Notes: generated by a model not told the origin, from the sequence alone. A stretch of DNA of 64,000 bases from CAZEJS01 sp964512645 (GCA_964512645.1 CAZEJS010000004.1:83919-147918), one strand, 5' to 3'. Shown: positions 51,012 to 60,450, numbered from the stretch's first letter. Program-made: numbers and translations.

Positions 51012-52250
51012 ATGTACGGGAAGGGCACCTGGGTGAACGCGCGGTCCATGAGGGCTCAGGGAATGAGCTACCTGGAGATAGGAAAGATCCTCGGCGTCGA
51101 CCGACGGACCGCGAAGAAGCTCTGCGGGATGGAGGAGCTTCCCGAGCCGAAGGCGAGGGAGAGGTCCTCCATCATCGACCCTTTCTCCGAGGTCATCGAC
51201 GCGTGGCTTGAGAAGAGGCCCACCCTCAAGGCATCGGTCATCTCCTCTCAACTCGAACCTCTGGGCTGGACCGGCAGCTACGTCACGGTCAAGCGCTACG
51301 TCGCGAGCAAGAAGGCCGAGCTCACGCACCGGGCCACAGTGCGCTTCGAGACCCTTCCCGGGTATCAGGCCCAGGTGGACTTCGGCAAGGTCCGCGTCTG
51401 TCTTCTGTCCGGCGACGTCCAGCGCATCGTCTTCTTCGCGCTGCAGTTGGGCTTCAGCCGCTACCGGGTCGCCGCTGTCTGTCCCGACGAGACCCAGGAC
51501 ACGCTCATCGCATGCCTCTCGAAAGCCTTTGCCGAGATCGGCGGGGTGCCCGCCGAGCTTCTGGTCGACAACATGAAGCCCGTGGTCACCAGGCCCAGGA
51601 CCTCAGACGAACCCGCGGTCTTCACCGACGGCTGGATGCGCTTCTGCGCCTACCACGGCATCACCACGAATGCCTGCTGGCCCTACCGGGCTCAGACCAA
51701 GGGCAAGGTGGAAAGACTGATCGGAGTGGTCAAGTCGTTCATCTCAGCCCGCACTTTCCTGGATGTCGACCACCTGCAGGAAGAGCTTGCCGCCGAGACC
51801 CTGCGCTACAACGCGAGCGTCCACTCGACCACGGGGCAGGAGCCCCTGCTACGCCTCGAGCTCGAGCGGGCCTACCTCTTGCCCCCTCCGGAGCGACCCT
51901 ACTCCTACACGGTGACGCACAGGCGCACCGCGACGCGGGACCTTCTCGTATCCTTCGAGGGCAGCAAGTACTCCGTCCCCGCCGCTTACGCGAGCAAGAA
52001 GGTGAAGGTCAAGGCATCGCCCGCAGAGGTCCTCATCTTCTCCGGCGACGGCGCGCTGATCGCCAGCCACGCCAGGCGTCCCAAGGGAATTGGCGCCACG
52101 GTGATGGACCCGGAGCACTACGAGGGACTGCCCGGAGCGGACCTCGCATTCACCCACCTGGAACGACTCCAGGAACTGGGTCTCTCTCCGTTCACCGTCG
52201 AGCGACGACCGCTCACGGTCTACGCCGAGGTGGTCGATGGAGATAGCTGA
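51012..52250 (+). CDS. istA: IS21-family transposase
   Basis: A 412-residue DDE transposase. The N-terminal helix-turn-helix is 'MSYLEIGKILGVDRRTAKKL'. The catalytic core shows 'YQAQVDFGKV' (first Asp), 'ELLVDNMK' (second Asp) and 'TKGKVERLIGVVK' (Glu). Reads through without frameshift, so the element may be active. It overlaps istB by 14 bases. Confidence 0.95.
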   Translation: MYGKGTWVNARSMRAQGMSYLEIGKILGVDRRTAKKLCGMEELPEPKARERSSIIDPFSEVIDAWLEKRPTLKASVISSQLEPLGWTGSYVTVKRYVASKKAELTHRATVRFETLPGYQAQVDFGKVRVCLLSGDVQRIVFFALQLGFSRYRVAAVCPDETQDTLIACLSKAFAEIGGVPAELLVDNMKPVVTRPRTSDEPAVFTDGWMRFCAYHGITTNACWPYRAQTKGKVERLIGVVKSFISARTFLDVDHLQEELAAETLRYNASVHSTTGQEPLLRLELERAYLLPPPERPYSYTVTHRRTATRDLLVSFEGSKYSVPAAYASKKVKVKASPAEVLIFSGDGALIASHARRPKGIGATVMDPEHYEGLPGADLAFTHLERLQELGLSPFTVERRPLTVYAEVVDGDS

Positions 52251-53004
52251 AAGACTGGCCGCCCTCGGGCTGGAGAAGACCGCCTCCTCCTACGAGGAGC
52301 TCATCAGCCGGGCAACGCGTGAGAAGTGGACCTACTCCGACTTCCTCTCGATGATGCTCACCGCCGAGATGGAGAACAAGGCCGAGAAGCGGCATGCGAT
52401 GCTGATGCGCCTTGCCCACTTCCCGGTGGTGAAGACGCTGAAGTCCTTCGACTTCTCCTTCAACCCCGACATCGACCCCAGGATGGTCAAGCAGCTGGCC
52501 CAGCTGCGCTTCCTTCCCGAGAAAGAGAACGTGCTGTTGATGGGGCCTCCCGGCGTGGGCAAGACCCACCTGGCCATCGCCCTGGGGGTGGAGGCCGTGC
52601 GCGCCGGCCACAAGGTCTACTTCACCACTCTGGAGGACATGATCCGAAGGCTCTCGCGGGCCCAGGTATCGGCCAAGGGACTCAGGGTCTTCACCGGCTG
52701 CTCTCTGCTCATCATCGACGAAGTCGGCTACCTGCCGATGGGAGCACGCGAGGCCCACATGTTCTTCTCTGTCGTCAACGCCCGCTACGAGAGGGGTTCA
52801 ATCCTGGTCACCACCAACAAGGGCGTCGCAGAGTGGGGTGACTACCTGGCCGACCCGACGCTGGCGGCGGCACTGCTGGATCGCTTTCTGCACAGGTGCC
52901 ACGTGATCAACATATCCGGCGACAGTTTCAGGCTCAAGGAGAAGGCGAGGAAGTCAGGCGGGAAGAGTGCGACGCAGAATGCTGGCGGAGACAAACGAGC
53001 TTGA
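52237..53004 (+). CDS. istB: IS21-family ATP-binding helper protein
   Basis: A 255-residue AAA+ ATPase that assists the transposase in target selection. The Walker A motif is 'LLMGPPGVGKTHLA', Walker B 'LLIIDEVGYLP', and a sensor region 'SILVTTNKGVAEW' follows. The start overlaps the end of istA (ATG 52237), implying coupled translation. The stop is 58 bases before the right end of the IS. Confidence 0.95.
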   Translation: MEIAERLAALGLEKTASSYEELISRATREKWTYSDFLSMMLTAEMENKAEKRHAMLMRLAHFPVVKTLKSFDFSFNPDIDPRMVKQLAQLRFLPEKENVLLMGPPGVGKTHLAIALGVEAVRAGHKVYFTTLEDMIRRLSRAQVSAKGLRVFTGCSLLIIDEVGYLPMGAREAHMFFSVVNARYERGSILVTTNKGVAEWGDYLADPTLAAALLDRFLHRCHVINISGDSFRLKEKARKSGGKSATQNAGGDKRA

Positions 53005-54684
53005 CTTGCTCGGTGCACTTTTACGTGACCATTTCCGGTACATTTTTACCTTGACATCGACAGGCTCGGAGGGAACGGCCTAGTCATGACTTTCATCAAC
53101 AACCTTGTGGAGGACTTGAGGGACAAGCTTGAGCCTCTTGCCAACGTAAGTACATTCCACGGTTTTTGCAGGAGACTTCTTCATATAAGTGAGACCCCAG
53201 GAATCAGCAGTGAATTTCGTTACTATCCCGAACTCCCGATTGTCGTTGCTTCAGACATCTCATTGGTCGAAGACTTCAGTTGCGACGAAGGCGCAGTTCA
53301 AGAAGCTTTTCACACAGTCAGCGACGACCAGAGCATTATCACATGGACCTTGCGGTCGGGGAACTACTATGACGCGGTTGGCCATGATGATAGCGTATAC
53401 AGGGTCTTAAGGCATTTCGAAGCCAATCCTGGTGAGATTCCCGAGTATTCGGTAGTCATTGTTGATGAATACCAGGATTTCAATCTCTTGGAAGTCGAGT
53501 TCATCGCACTGCTGTCCGAACGCAGTCCTGTTCTGATTGCAGGCGATGATGACCAAGCCCTTTACATTTTCAAGCATGCAACTGCTGACTATTTACGAGC
53601 GCTTGCCCATGACGGGGAATTCGTGAGATTTGAGTTGCCGTTCTGCTCCCGCTGCACCGACGTAGTGGTAAGGGCGGCGATATGCGTTGTATCAAAAGCT
53701 CAGGAGATTGGATTGTTATCGACCAGAATCGACAAACCCTTTGTCTGCTACACGCCGGACAAGGCCGGGGATTCAGCAATGTACCCGAGAATCATTCATG
53801 CCGATTGCACGGTGCAGAAGAAGAACGCTCCATATATGTGTAACTATGTGCATCACAAGATACATGAAATCCCTGATGAGGATATTGCGGAATCTCGAGA
53901 GCAAGGTTATCCGACGGTGTTGATTGCCGGGCCCAGATATTTCACCAGGCCCCTATATGAGCTTATCTGTGACGAGTTCCACGACATTGAATTCAGGGAG
54001 AGGTCAGAAAGCAAACTCGACACGATAGGTGGTTATCTCAGACTTGAGAACGACGAGCAGGACAGACTCGGTTGGCGCATAGTCTTACATAATGACCCAG
54101 TTGATAATCTGGTTGAGATACTACGGTCAGCTCTGAACAATGGAGAGGAATTGTCAGAAATCATCCCAGCCGATTATAGAGCGGCGCATCTACATAACGT
54201 TGGCATCCTTCGACGCCTGAGGAGCGGAGCTGCTATTTCAGCAGATGAGAAGCGGATGATTTCTCAGGGATGCGGGATGGCGTTCGGTGAAATCGCTGGG
54301 CTCGTTTGCCAGGAGCAGACCGAACCTACCCTACTCGAACAGGAAGACGAAGATGCCGAAGAAGAAGATTATCCAATGGAACCAAGAATTGTAATCACGA
54401 CTCTCGTTGGTGCCAAAGGACTAGACGCCGGTCACGTTTTCATCCTTGGGCTGAACGAAGGACATTTACCGAAAGACAACCGTAATCCGAGCGAAGACGA
54501 GGTATGCGGTTTCCTGGTGGGGCTAACCAGAACCAGAAAGTGCTGTCATCTAGTATCGTGCGGAAGATTCGGGGCAAACTGGCAGACTCAGAGTATCTTC
54601 ATTGACTGGATAAGACCGTTCCTTGAGACTGAAACTGTGAATAAGGCTTGGATTCAAGCAGCAGGGGCACCCTGATTGCACGTC

Positions 54685-55470
54685 CTATCTATCGAGATGT
54701 TCTAGTCGCGCTTTTCTCGCCCGATAAGCCTTGTAACGGCAACTGTCAGAGCAGTACTGCCGGTCAGAGCGAGCCTGCCCTGGATGAACAGCGAACCATG
54801 AACCGCACTGAACGCACTGCTTGAAATGCTTGTTCTCCTGAACTGCAATTCCAAACTGAAGCCAGATGGCGGTCAAGAGACTATCCGGTTCAAGGAAGAC
54901 CGTCGGCAGGGCGCGTCGAGGTTCATGGTCGTACCCGGCGACAACATGACCGCGCAGGTGAGCGTCAATAGAATCCATCACAGGTTCAAGCGAACGCTGT
55001 CGCTGTCGTGAAATACTGGGAGGCTTCTTGCCAGGAGTCTTCCGGTCCTTCGGAGTCTTCATGCGATAGCCCTCCCAGGAACCGACCGCCTCCCTAATGG
55101 TCGAGACCTCTTGACCCCAGGTGTCTGCGCGCTCACCTTCCATCGCTAGGGCAGCCTTCCCCGGCTTGCTGACGGTCTCGACCTCGAATCGCTCGACACC
55201 CAGCAGCCCGTATTGATTCGCGAAGGTGATGAATGAAGCAGCGTTGTCCTTTAAGTGGGCGAACTCAAGGAAGAGACCCGAGAACCGCTCGAATGGCTCA
55301 TAGTAGCTGTAGGCGGTCTGTGATTCATGCCGGTACCGGACGCCTTCGCTGATGATAGTCGTTTCCACCGCCGGGGAAACGAGGTCACCTTCATCCGTGA
55401 GCAATAGCCCCGCCGCGCTCACGTACCCAGCCTTGTGGACTTTCCAGGTAAACCGAACGTCTGCTTCCAC
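54685..55470 (-). CDS. hypothetical protein with C-terminal zinc finger
   Basis: A 261-residue protein of unknown function. The N-terminal 150 residues have no motif I recognise. The C-terminal part has 'KQCVQCGSWFAVHPGQ' followed by 'RQYCSDSCRYKAYRARKAR': a C-x2-C...C-x3-C site with a basic tail. This resembles the CGNW/ABATE zinc-finger group of putative regulators, which have an N-terminal ligand-binding domain. GTG 55470 has GAGG nine bases upstream. It is convergent with the helicase gene, 9 bases between the stops. Confidence 0.7.
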   Translation of the reverse strand: MEADVRFTWKVHKAGYVSAAGLLLTDEGDLVSPAVETTIISEGVRYRHESQTAYSYYEPFERFSGLFLEFAHLKDNAASFITFANQYGLLGVERFEVETVSKPGKAALAMEGERADTWGQEVSTIREAVGSWEGYRMKTPKDRKTPGKKPPSISRQRQRSLEPVMDSIDAHLRGHVVAGYDHEPRRALPTVFLEPDSLLTAIWLQFGIAVQENKHFKQCVQCGSWFAVHPGQARSDRQYCSDSCRYKAYRARKARLEHLDR

Positions 55471-55774
55471 CAGGACGAACCTCCCTCAGCCAACATTCTA
55501 CAGCATGCTCACCCAGAGTCACCGCGAGCTACACTTCTTCTATATATATCCGTGGCTATTCAGGAGAGACGTTGCAATGGCCCTCTACCCTCCGCTGGCG
55601 GCCCCTCCTTTTTTCCAGCCGCTCGGTCTGGAGCATGTACTCTGCGACAATGCAATGCATATTAGACATCAAAGATATCCCGTTTTAAAGCGATTCTATG
55701 AGCAATGGCCTCAACGGGCTTCTTCCTTGATGGGCCTAGGTGGGCCAGCGGGCAACTGCCGTCGCCGGTCATAG

Positions 55775-55834
55775 ATGAGGCATCATTTGGTGCCCCATAT
55801 TGGTACTCATATGAAGCATCATATGATGCCTCAT
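55775..55834. repeat. inverted and direct repeat cluster
   Basis: ATGAGGCATCAT (55775-55786) and ATGATGCCTCAT (55823-55834) are a perfect 12-bp inverted repeat 36 bases apart. CATATG occurs at 55808 and 55820. A related pair of direct repeats reads GAGGCATCAT (55777) and GAAGCATCAT (55813), 36 bases apart. Confidence 0.8.
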
Positions 55835-55980
55835 AATCGTTTGGCTATTGCTGCCCCCAGCCCGGGATGACAAGAACGGTGTAAAGAATTTCTCTATTTG
55901 GTTGAATTGCTTTACGTGTACGCGGGTCTGGTGGGGGCCCAGAACGACAGGTGCAGGTGTTACACACGGGGGTCAAATCT

Positions 55981-56571
55981 TGACAAACTTGTCAGAATCA
56001 CCAAGCAATAGAAGCTAAAATGTTACACCCTTAGATGCTTTGTTTAAGGCCTTTGAGAAGATTTTGTAAAGAATTCGGGGAAATTTACTGAGCACTGAAC
56101 TTGTCACGATGTCAGCAACTGGGGTCAACTACTGATGGTTATGAGGTTTTGCCTCGACGGCGATTTCTCGGAGGTCATCCCGAATAGGGGAAATCATGAC
56201 AAGTTTGGAAAGATTTTCACCGGTTCCTCTTATCCAGCCGGGACGCGACCGAGGTCCGGGCCGTCTCAAGAGCCGGTTATTCCCGCCAGGAGCCGGATTC
56301 TGACAAGTTTGTAAGGGTTTTCGCATGGATGTAACACGAAAAGCGCGTGTAGAAGCCCCTTCGTCCCCGGAAAAGGGCTCACCAGGTCGCAGGACCTTCC
56401 GTTTTCCCCGTTTTAAAGCCATTTGTTGGCACTTGGCAATGTAATACCAGTGTAGTGACGGGCGACATCAGGAAGGTCGATTTTTCCCAATTTAAAGCGA
56501 TTTCCGGGGGTTAAGCAGAACAAGGGCAGTGTTTGAGGCAATGCAGGAAATATTCTGACACCGAACTTGTC
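55981..56571. repeat. GACAAGTT/AACTTGTC series
   Basis: The octamer occurs five times: 55986 (minus), 56098 (minus), 56198 (plus), 56302 (plus) and 56564 (minus). The first four are 112, 100 and 104 bases apart. At 55981-55994 it forms a palindrome TGACAA-AC-TTGTCA. The two plus-strand copies are followed by TG and a TTTTC-ended stretch. Confidence 0.6.
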
Positions 56572-56871
56572 ATTTCCCATTCTGAAGCGTTTTTTCGGCC
56601 TTCAGCAGAGCAAGGTCAATGCAAGGGGGCAATGTTTGCTTGCTTTGCGTTACAGGGGCGTGCACCCCCCGGTGACAGGGTAAGGCGCCAAGCTCATGAA
56701 CCGGCAATGCTGGAAATAGAACAAATGATGACAGCGAGCGCTTATTGATGCCATAACGTTTCTGGAGTTTCTGGGGATTCAGAGCTGGGGGCTCAGGCCC
56801 GTTAGACGCTACAGATATCACATTGATATCAGTGGCACGCCATAGTAATCGTGTGATATAATGTTCTTTGT

Positions 56872-57144
56872 ATGGAGACAACGAGACAGACCCTCACCGT
56901 CGAAGAAGTCGCGAAGAAACTTGGTATCGGAAGGAACCAGGCCTACGAAGCCGTCCGCACGGGAAAGATACCGTCAGAGCGGATAGGCAGAAGATACATT
57001 ATCCCGGCCAGTGCTCTGAAGGAGAGGTTCGGGGTCGGGGATGGACGCCCGCCATGGGTGACAGCGACAGCGGCTCATAGGAAATGTGATTGGCTGTCGC
57101 TGTTCTTGAAGAGCGTGTTGAATGCGCAGGACGGCCATGATTAA
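56872..57144 (+). CDS. excisionase-like helix-turn-helix protein
   Basis: A 90-residue protein with an HTH_17/excisionase domain: 'LTVEEVAKKLGIGRNQAYEAVRTGKIPSERIGRR' (core 'KKLGIGRNQAYEAVRTG'). Such proteins bend DNA for excision or regulate the integrase. The gene overlaps the integrase start by eight bases, the usual xis-int arrangement. ATG 56872 lies 20 bases after a TATAAT at about 56856, so the transcript may be nearly leaderless. Confidence 0.85.
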   Translation: METTRQTLTVEEVAKKLGIGRNQAYEAVRTGKIPSERIGRRYIIPASALKERFGVGDGRPPWVTATAAHRKCDWLSLFLKSVLNAQDGHD

Positions 57145-58318
57145 GGGCCACCTCCGGAAGCGGGGCAACTCATGGACGCTTGTGGTGGACCTCCCCCGGG
57201 GCTCGGATGGGAAGCGGAGGCAGAAGTGGATTCCCCTCCATGCGGCCACGAAAAAGGAAGCAGAGAAGGAGCAGGTGCGGATTCTCCATGAAATCAATCA
57301 GGGGATTTATGTTGTACCTTCGAAGACGACTGTCTCCGAGTACATGGAATACTGGTTGAGCGAATATGCCGAGGCCCGCGTTGCGCCAAAGACACTGGAG
57401 CGATACAGAGAACTGCATGAGTCCTATATCAAGCCCGGGCTCGGCATCAACAGGCTGGAAACCCTGCGGTCCCTTCAAATCCAGTCTTTCTATAATGACC
57501 TCCGGCAACACGGAGGGAAAGATGGCAGGCCGCTTTCCGGACAAACCGTGCTCCATGTCCATCGCCTGCTGCACGCGGCGCTGGAGAAGGCTCTGAAATG
57601 GGATTTGCTGGTCAGGAACCCGGCGCATGCGGTCGAACCGCCGAAGCCGGAGAAGAAGGAGAAGGTCATACTACGGGAGGAAGAAAAAGCTAGGTTGCTC
57701 GATTTCGGTCGGGGGACCCGCTTCTATATTCCTACCCTGCTTGCTCTCAGTGCCGGGCTGCGGCGAGGGGAGGTGCTGGGGCTGCGCTGGATGGATGTGG
57801 ACTTAATCGGAGGGTCGGTAACTGTCTCCTGCTCGCTTGAGCAGACCAAACAAGGTCTAAGGCTCAAGCCACCGAAAACTCCCACCGGACGGCGCACCCT
57901 GGCCCTTCCCGAAATTGTTGTGTCTGAACTGCGTCGACACAAAGCAGAACAGGCGAAGAGAAAGCTCAGCCTTGGGGGAGCGTATCAGGACAATGACCTC
58001 GTATGTCCGAAGGACGACGGGAGCTTCTGGCCACCTGACACATTCAGCGCGGCGTATATCGAGTTTGTGGAGAGAGCCGGGGTTAGGAAGGTTAGTTACC
58101 ATACGCTGCGGCATATGCACTGCACACAACTGCACGAGCTCGGCGTGCCTGCGATGGTCGCCCGCGAGCGCATGGGTCATACAGACTTACGAACCACCCT
58201 GGGCACGTACGTTCATCCAACGGCAGAGATGCACGTTGACGCGGCCGACAAACTAAACGCGGCCTTCCGCTCAATTGTTCCGGGTAACGAGGATGTCGAA
58301 CCCCAGACGGGCACATAA
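57137..58318 (+). CDS. tyrosine-family site-specific integrase
   Basis: A 393-residue integrase. Residues about 1-60 are an arm-binding AP2-like domain ('GHLRKRGNSWTLVVDLPRG', core 'RKRGNSWTLVVD'), about 65-160 the core-binding SAM-like domain, and the rest the catalytic domain. Catalytic residues: Arg in 'GLRRGEVLGLRW', His and Arg in 'YHTLRHMHCT', His in 'ERMGHTDLRTT', nucleophile Tyr in 'GTYVHP'. All are present. ATG 57137 is preferred over TTG 57122. It is placed in the middle of the element, 5.6 kb from the right attachment site, which suggests cargo accumulated on both sides. Confidence 0.93.
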   Translation: MIKGHLRKRGNSWTLVVDLPRGSDGKRRQKWIPLHAATKKEAEKEQVRILHEINQGIYVVPSKTTVSEYMEYWLSEYAEARVAPKTLERYRELHESYIKPGLGINRLETLRSLQIQSFYNDLRQHGGKDGRPLSGQTVLHVHRLLHAALEKALKWDLLVRNPAHAVEPPKPEKKEKVILREEEKARLLDFGRGTRFYIPTLLALSAGLRRGEVLGLRWMDVDLIGGSVTVSCSLEQTKQGLRLKPPKTPTGRRTLALPEIVVSELRRHKAEQAKRKLSLGGAYQDNDLVCPKDDGSFWPPDTFSAAYIEFVERAGVRKVSYHTLRHMHCTQLHELGVPAMVARERMGHTDLRTTLGTYVHPTAEMHVDAADKLNAAFRSIVPGNEDVEPQTGT

Positions 58319-58955
58319 CTGAATTGCCTGACAGCAGAATCGTGTCCTCTTCTTTCCGGTAACAGCACGGCCTTCCTCTTCCTCGGGGGTGCGGGGGTTT
58401 CTGGAAGAAAAGTTGACGGGCAGTGAGGAAATATGCAACACAATGCCTTACCCCGCCTAGAACGAAAGTTGACAAGGAATCCTACTTCTATCTCCTGCAA
58501 CATATGCTGTTTTAGAAAAGAAGTTGACGGTCGTCGCTCGATTTGTATCAACGGCAATCACAGGCTTCGATGATGCTTCTCAATAGCAGCCCGGATTAAG
58601 AAAGTGCCTCCTGTGAAAAGAAGGCTCACACGCGTACGGCCCGCGGTAAGGACGACAGGAGGTCTTGCTGTTTTTCACCCGCTGGGACGGGCATTTTCTA
58701 ACCCGTACGCCACCTCGATTATTTGCAGACTGCGAGTGTCAACTTTTCTTCCAAGTCGAGAGAAAAGCGCGGGACTGCGCACCCGCCTCCAAGTCGAACC
58801 AAGACGGACTAGAAGGGTCTCAAGACCTGGGACGGAAGGACCGATTCGGTCATTGAGACCTGATAGAATAGGAAGGCAGCACGAGGGGAATCACTAAACC
58901 AGCAACGTTCTGCGGCAGGCGTCGTCATGGGTCGGAAAGCAGGGGGGAGGATTTT
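58319..58955. other. non-coding stretch after the integrase
   Basis: 637 bases without a supported gene. It contains three AAGTTGAC motifs spaced 55-56 bases and one inverted copy, described separately. Confidence 0.6.
58403..58752. repeat. AAGTTGAC repeat cluster with 15-bp inverted repeat
   Basis: GGAAGAAAAGTTGAC at 58403-58417 is repeated inverted, without mismatch, at 58738-58752 (GTCAACTTTTCTTCC). Related direct copies AAAGTTGAC at 58465-58473 and GAAGTTGAC ending 58528 give a 55-56 base period. Confidence 0.75.
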
Positions 58956-60356
58956 ATGTTTTCCATGAAATCTGGCAAGAAACGACTTGGCAAAATGCCC
59001 TTCCATAGAAAGTATGAAGAGGGTGGGGCCGGAGAGGAGCAACAGGCCGGAGTTGGACTGGGGGACCCGCTTAGGGTGTCGTCGTTGTCCGCGATTCCAT
59101 CTACAACAACGATAACAAGTGGAAGACGGCGAGGAAAGCGCTTCTGGATTAGTGCCGTGACAATCGGGTTGATTATCACGTCATTGGCTGTGTTTTCTCT
59201 ATCGTGTAATGAGTCAACCAAGAAGACCAGTACCAGTAATAACAACGGCACGGAAAAGACTTCAACTACTGCCCAGGTCGAATATTATGGTGATAAAGGA
59301 TTGGGGACCCTCACCAAGAGTGGCTACTTGACATGGGTGAAAGTACTGCCACCAAACGGGAAGGAGACTATCACTGAGAAGGACCCGATGTATTCCAGCC
59401 CCGTTTCTGTCGGCACAGTAACGACCTCTTATGTATACCCATCGTTGAGTAGGAGTGGGACGAAGATTATTTGCGAAAAGGTGAGTTCGAAGGATTCTGG
59501 CAGTGGAACACCCCAACAGTCGAAATCCCTGGTGATATTTGACCAGAAAGGAAACCTTCTCAAGGAAATACCCAACGACCCTACTTCTTATCAACATGGA
59601 GAATTGGTTTGGGCGCCGAATGATGGCATGGTCGCATTTGTTAACCCGACTGCAGGGTCGCCAGCGAACGGCCTCTGGGTTGTTGACACCACAACGGGTT
59701 CACTTCAACAGCTAGATGTCGATGGTTCTGGTCCTTTTGCCTGGAGTCCAAATTCTGAAGAGATTGTTGAAGTAGCCTATCCGGAAGGAAGTCAGGTCAA
59801 CCCATCGTTGGTGCGAATCGTGTCAGTCAAAACCAAAGAGAAAAGAGACTTGAATGTTCCCTGGCAATACCAAGCCTCAAATCATGTGCTGGCATGGGTA
59901 CCGGGAGAGAACAAGATTCTGGTATCTTCATACGACAAGGGTAAATATCCCAACGTTTTAACTAACCCGCCGCAGTCCGTCTATTCTTTGGACCCGGTTA
60001 CACAGGAGATGAAACCGGTATCAGAGAGATTCGAATTGAAGAACCAAGCGGGAGTCTCTTCGTATGCCCTTTTCAGCGAAGACGGTAAGACGCTGGTAAT
60101 TGTGGGGGTGCAGGACACCCAGCCAAGTCCGACACCACAGTCCGGCGGACAGCAATATGATAAGTTGCTTGTCGGTCTCGATGGCAGCAATCCCGCCTTC
60201 GTTCAAGACGGTGGTCATGTTTCGACGAAGGCCCAGTTCGACAGCTTAAAGAAGAACAAGAAGTTCGACCTCTTCGACAGCGTTGGGAGCATATACATCC
60301 TTTCTGGCGATACATATACGCAGTACAGAGGCACCTTGGACGAATCGGGCTCGTAA
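58956..60356 (+). CDS. membrane-anchored or lipoprotein with propeller-like domain
   Basis: A 466-residue protein of unknown function. The first 60 residues are hydrophilic. A hydrophobic segment (63-83) ends in 'FSLSCNES', a possible lipobox Cys84 but far from the N terminus, so a type II membrane anchor is equally possible. After a Ser/Thr/Asn-rich linker (85-108), the exported domain has repeated strands such as 'LVWAPNDGMVAFV', 'PFAWSPNSEEIVEV' and 'LFSEDGKTLVIV', typical of TolB/WD40-type beta-propellers. ATG 58956 follows AGGGGGGAGG. The next gene, 94 bases downstream, also encodes an exported protein. Confidence 0.72.
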   Translation: MFSMKSGKKRLGKMPFHRKYEEGGAGEEQQAGVGLGDPLRVSSLSAIPSTTTITSGRRRGKRFWISAVTIGLIITSLAVFSLSCNESTKKTSTSNNNGTEKTSTTAQVEYYGDKGLGTLTKSGYLTWVKVLPPNGKETITEKDPMYSSPVSVGTVTTSYVYPSLSRSGTKIICEKVSSKDSGSGTPQQSKSLVIFDQKGNLLKEIPNDPTSYQHGELVWAPNDGMVAFVNPTAGSPANGLWVVDTTTGSLQQLDVDGSGPFAWSPNSEEIVEVAYPEGSQVNPSLVRIVSVKTKEKRDLNVPWQYQASNHVLAWVPGENKILVSSYDKGKYPNVLTNPPQSVYSLDPVTQEMKPVSERFELKNQAGVSSYALFSEDGKTLVIVGVQDTQPSPTPQSGGQQYDKLLVGLDGSNPAFVQDGGHVSTKAQFDSLKKNKKFDLFDSVGSIYILSGDTYTQYRGTLDESGS

Positions 60357-60450
60357 TGGGTTCCGATTGCAGAAATACAATGACAGGCGTGGATTGGCGC
60401 CGGGGCATATTAGAATAGAAACCAAGAACTGAAGGTAATTGGGGATAACC

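Larger units (their letters stand above)
50899..53062 (+). mobile_element. IS21-family insertion sequence, 2164 bp
   Basis: Ends begin TGT at 50899 and finish ACA at 53062. Aligned inwards, the two ends share TGT, ATG at positions 6-8 and TAAAAATGTAC at positions 15-25. Second, similar sites lie further in on both sides (for example TAAAAATGTAC near 50937), as usual for IS21. The target duplication is GGCTCGG at 50892-50898 and 53063-53069. It carries istA and istB. Its GC content is like the chromosome and unlike the surrounding element. Confidence 0.95.
50750..54675 (+). pseudogene. UvrD-like DNA helicase, split by IS21
   Basis: The gene is in two parts, 50750-50898 and 53070-54675. Joining them without the IS and one 7-bp repeat gives an uninterrupted 584-codon frame. 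Part one holds Walker A, 'VAGPGTGKTFAF' (residues 31-42). Part two holds 'VSTFHGFC' (motif Ia region), Walker B 'VVIVDEYQDFN', 'GDDDQALY' (motif III region), 'TTLVGAKGLDAGHVF' and 'VGLTRTRKCCH' (motif VI). The fragment from ATG 53086 lacks Walker A and should be inactive. The start is GTG 50750. The intact gene would follow the NotI-like nuclease by 124 bases, so it was probably part of the same defence unit. Confidence 0.9.
55471..56871. other. long non-coding stretch of the element
   Basis: About 1.4 kb with no open frame I would support: all frames are short, lack ribosome sites and show no motif. It is rich in short degenerate repeats: CCC-N-TTTTAAAGC-like blocks near 55680, 56408, 56487 and 56574, the GACAAGTT series, and the inverted repeats at 55775-55834. 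It may be decayed sequence or a regulatory/origin region upstream of the excisionase and integrase genes. Confidence 0.6.

Noticed and set aside
53086..54675. free-standing helicase gene starting at ATG 53086
   Set aside because: It lacks Walker A and becomes continuous with the upstream fragment when the IS and one target repeat are removed, so it is the 3' part of a broken gene.
55352..55774. 140-codon plus-strand frame opposite the zinc-finger protein gene
   Set aside because: The first part is antisense of a supported gene and the rest has no ribosome site, motif or consistent codon bias.
55471..56871. CRISPR array
   Set aside because: The repeats are only eight to twelve bases, degenerate, and occur in both orientations at about 100-base intervals; there are no cas genes.
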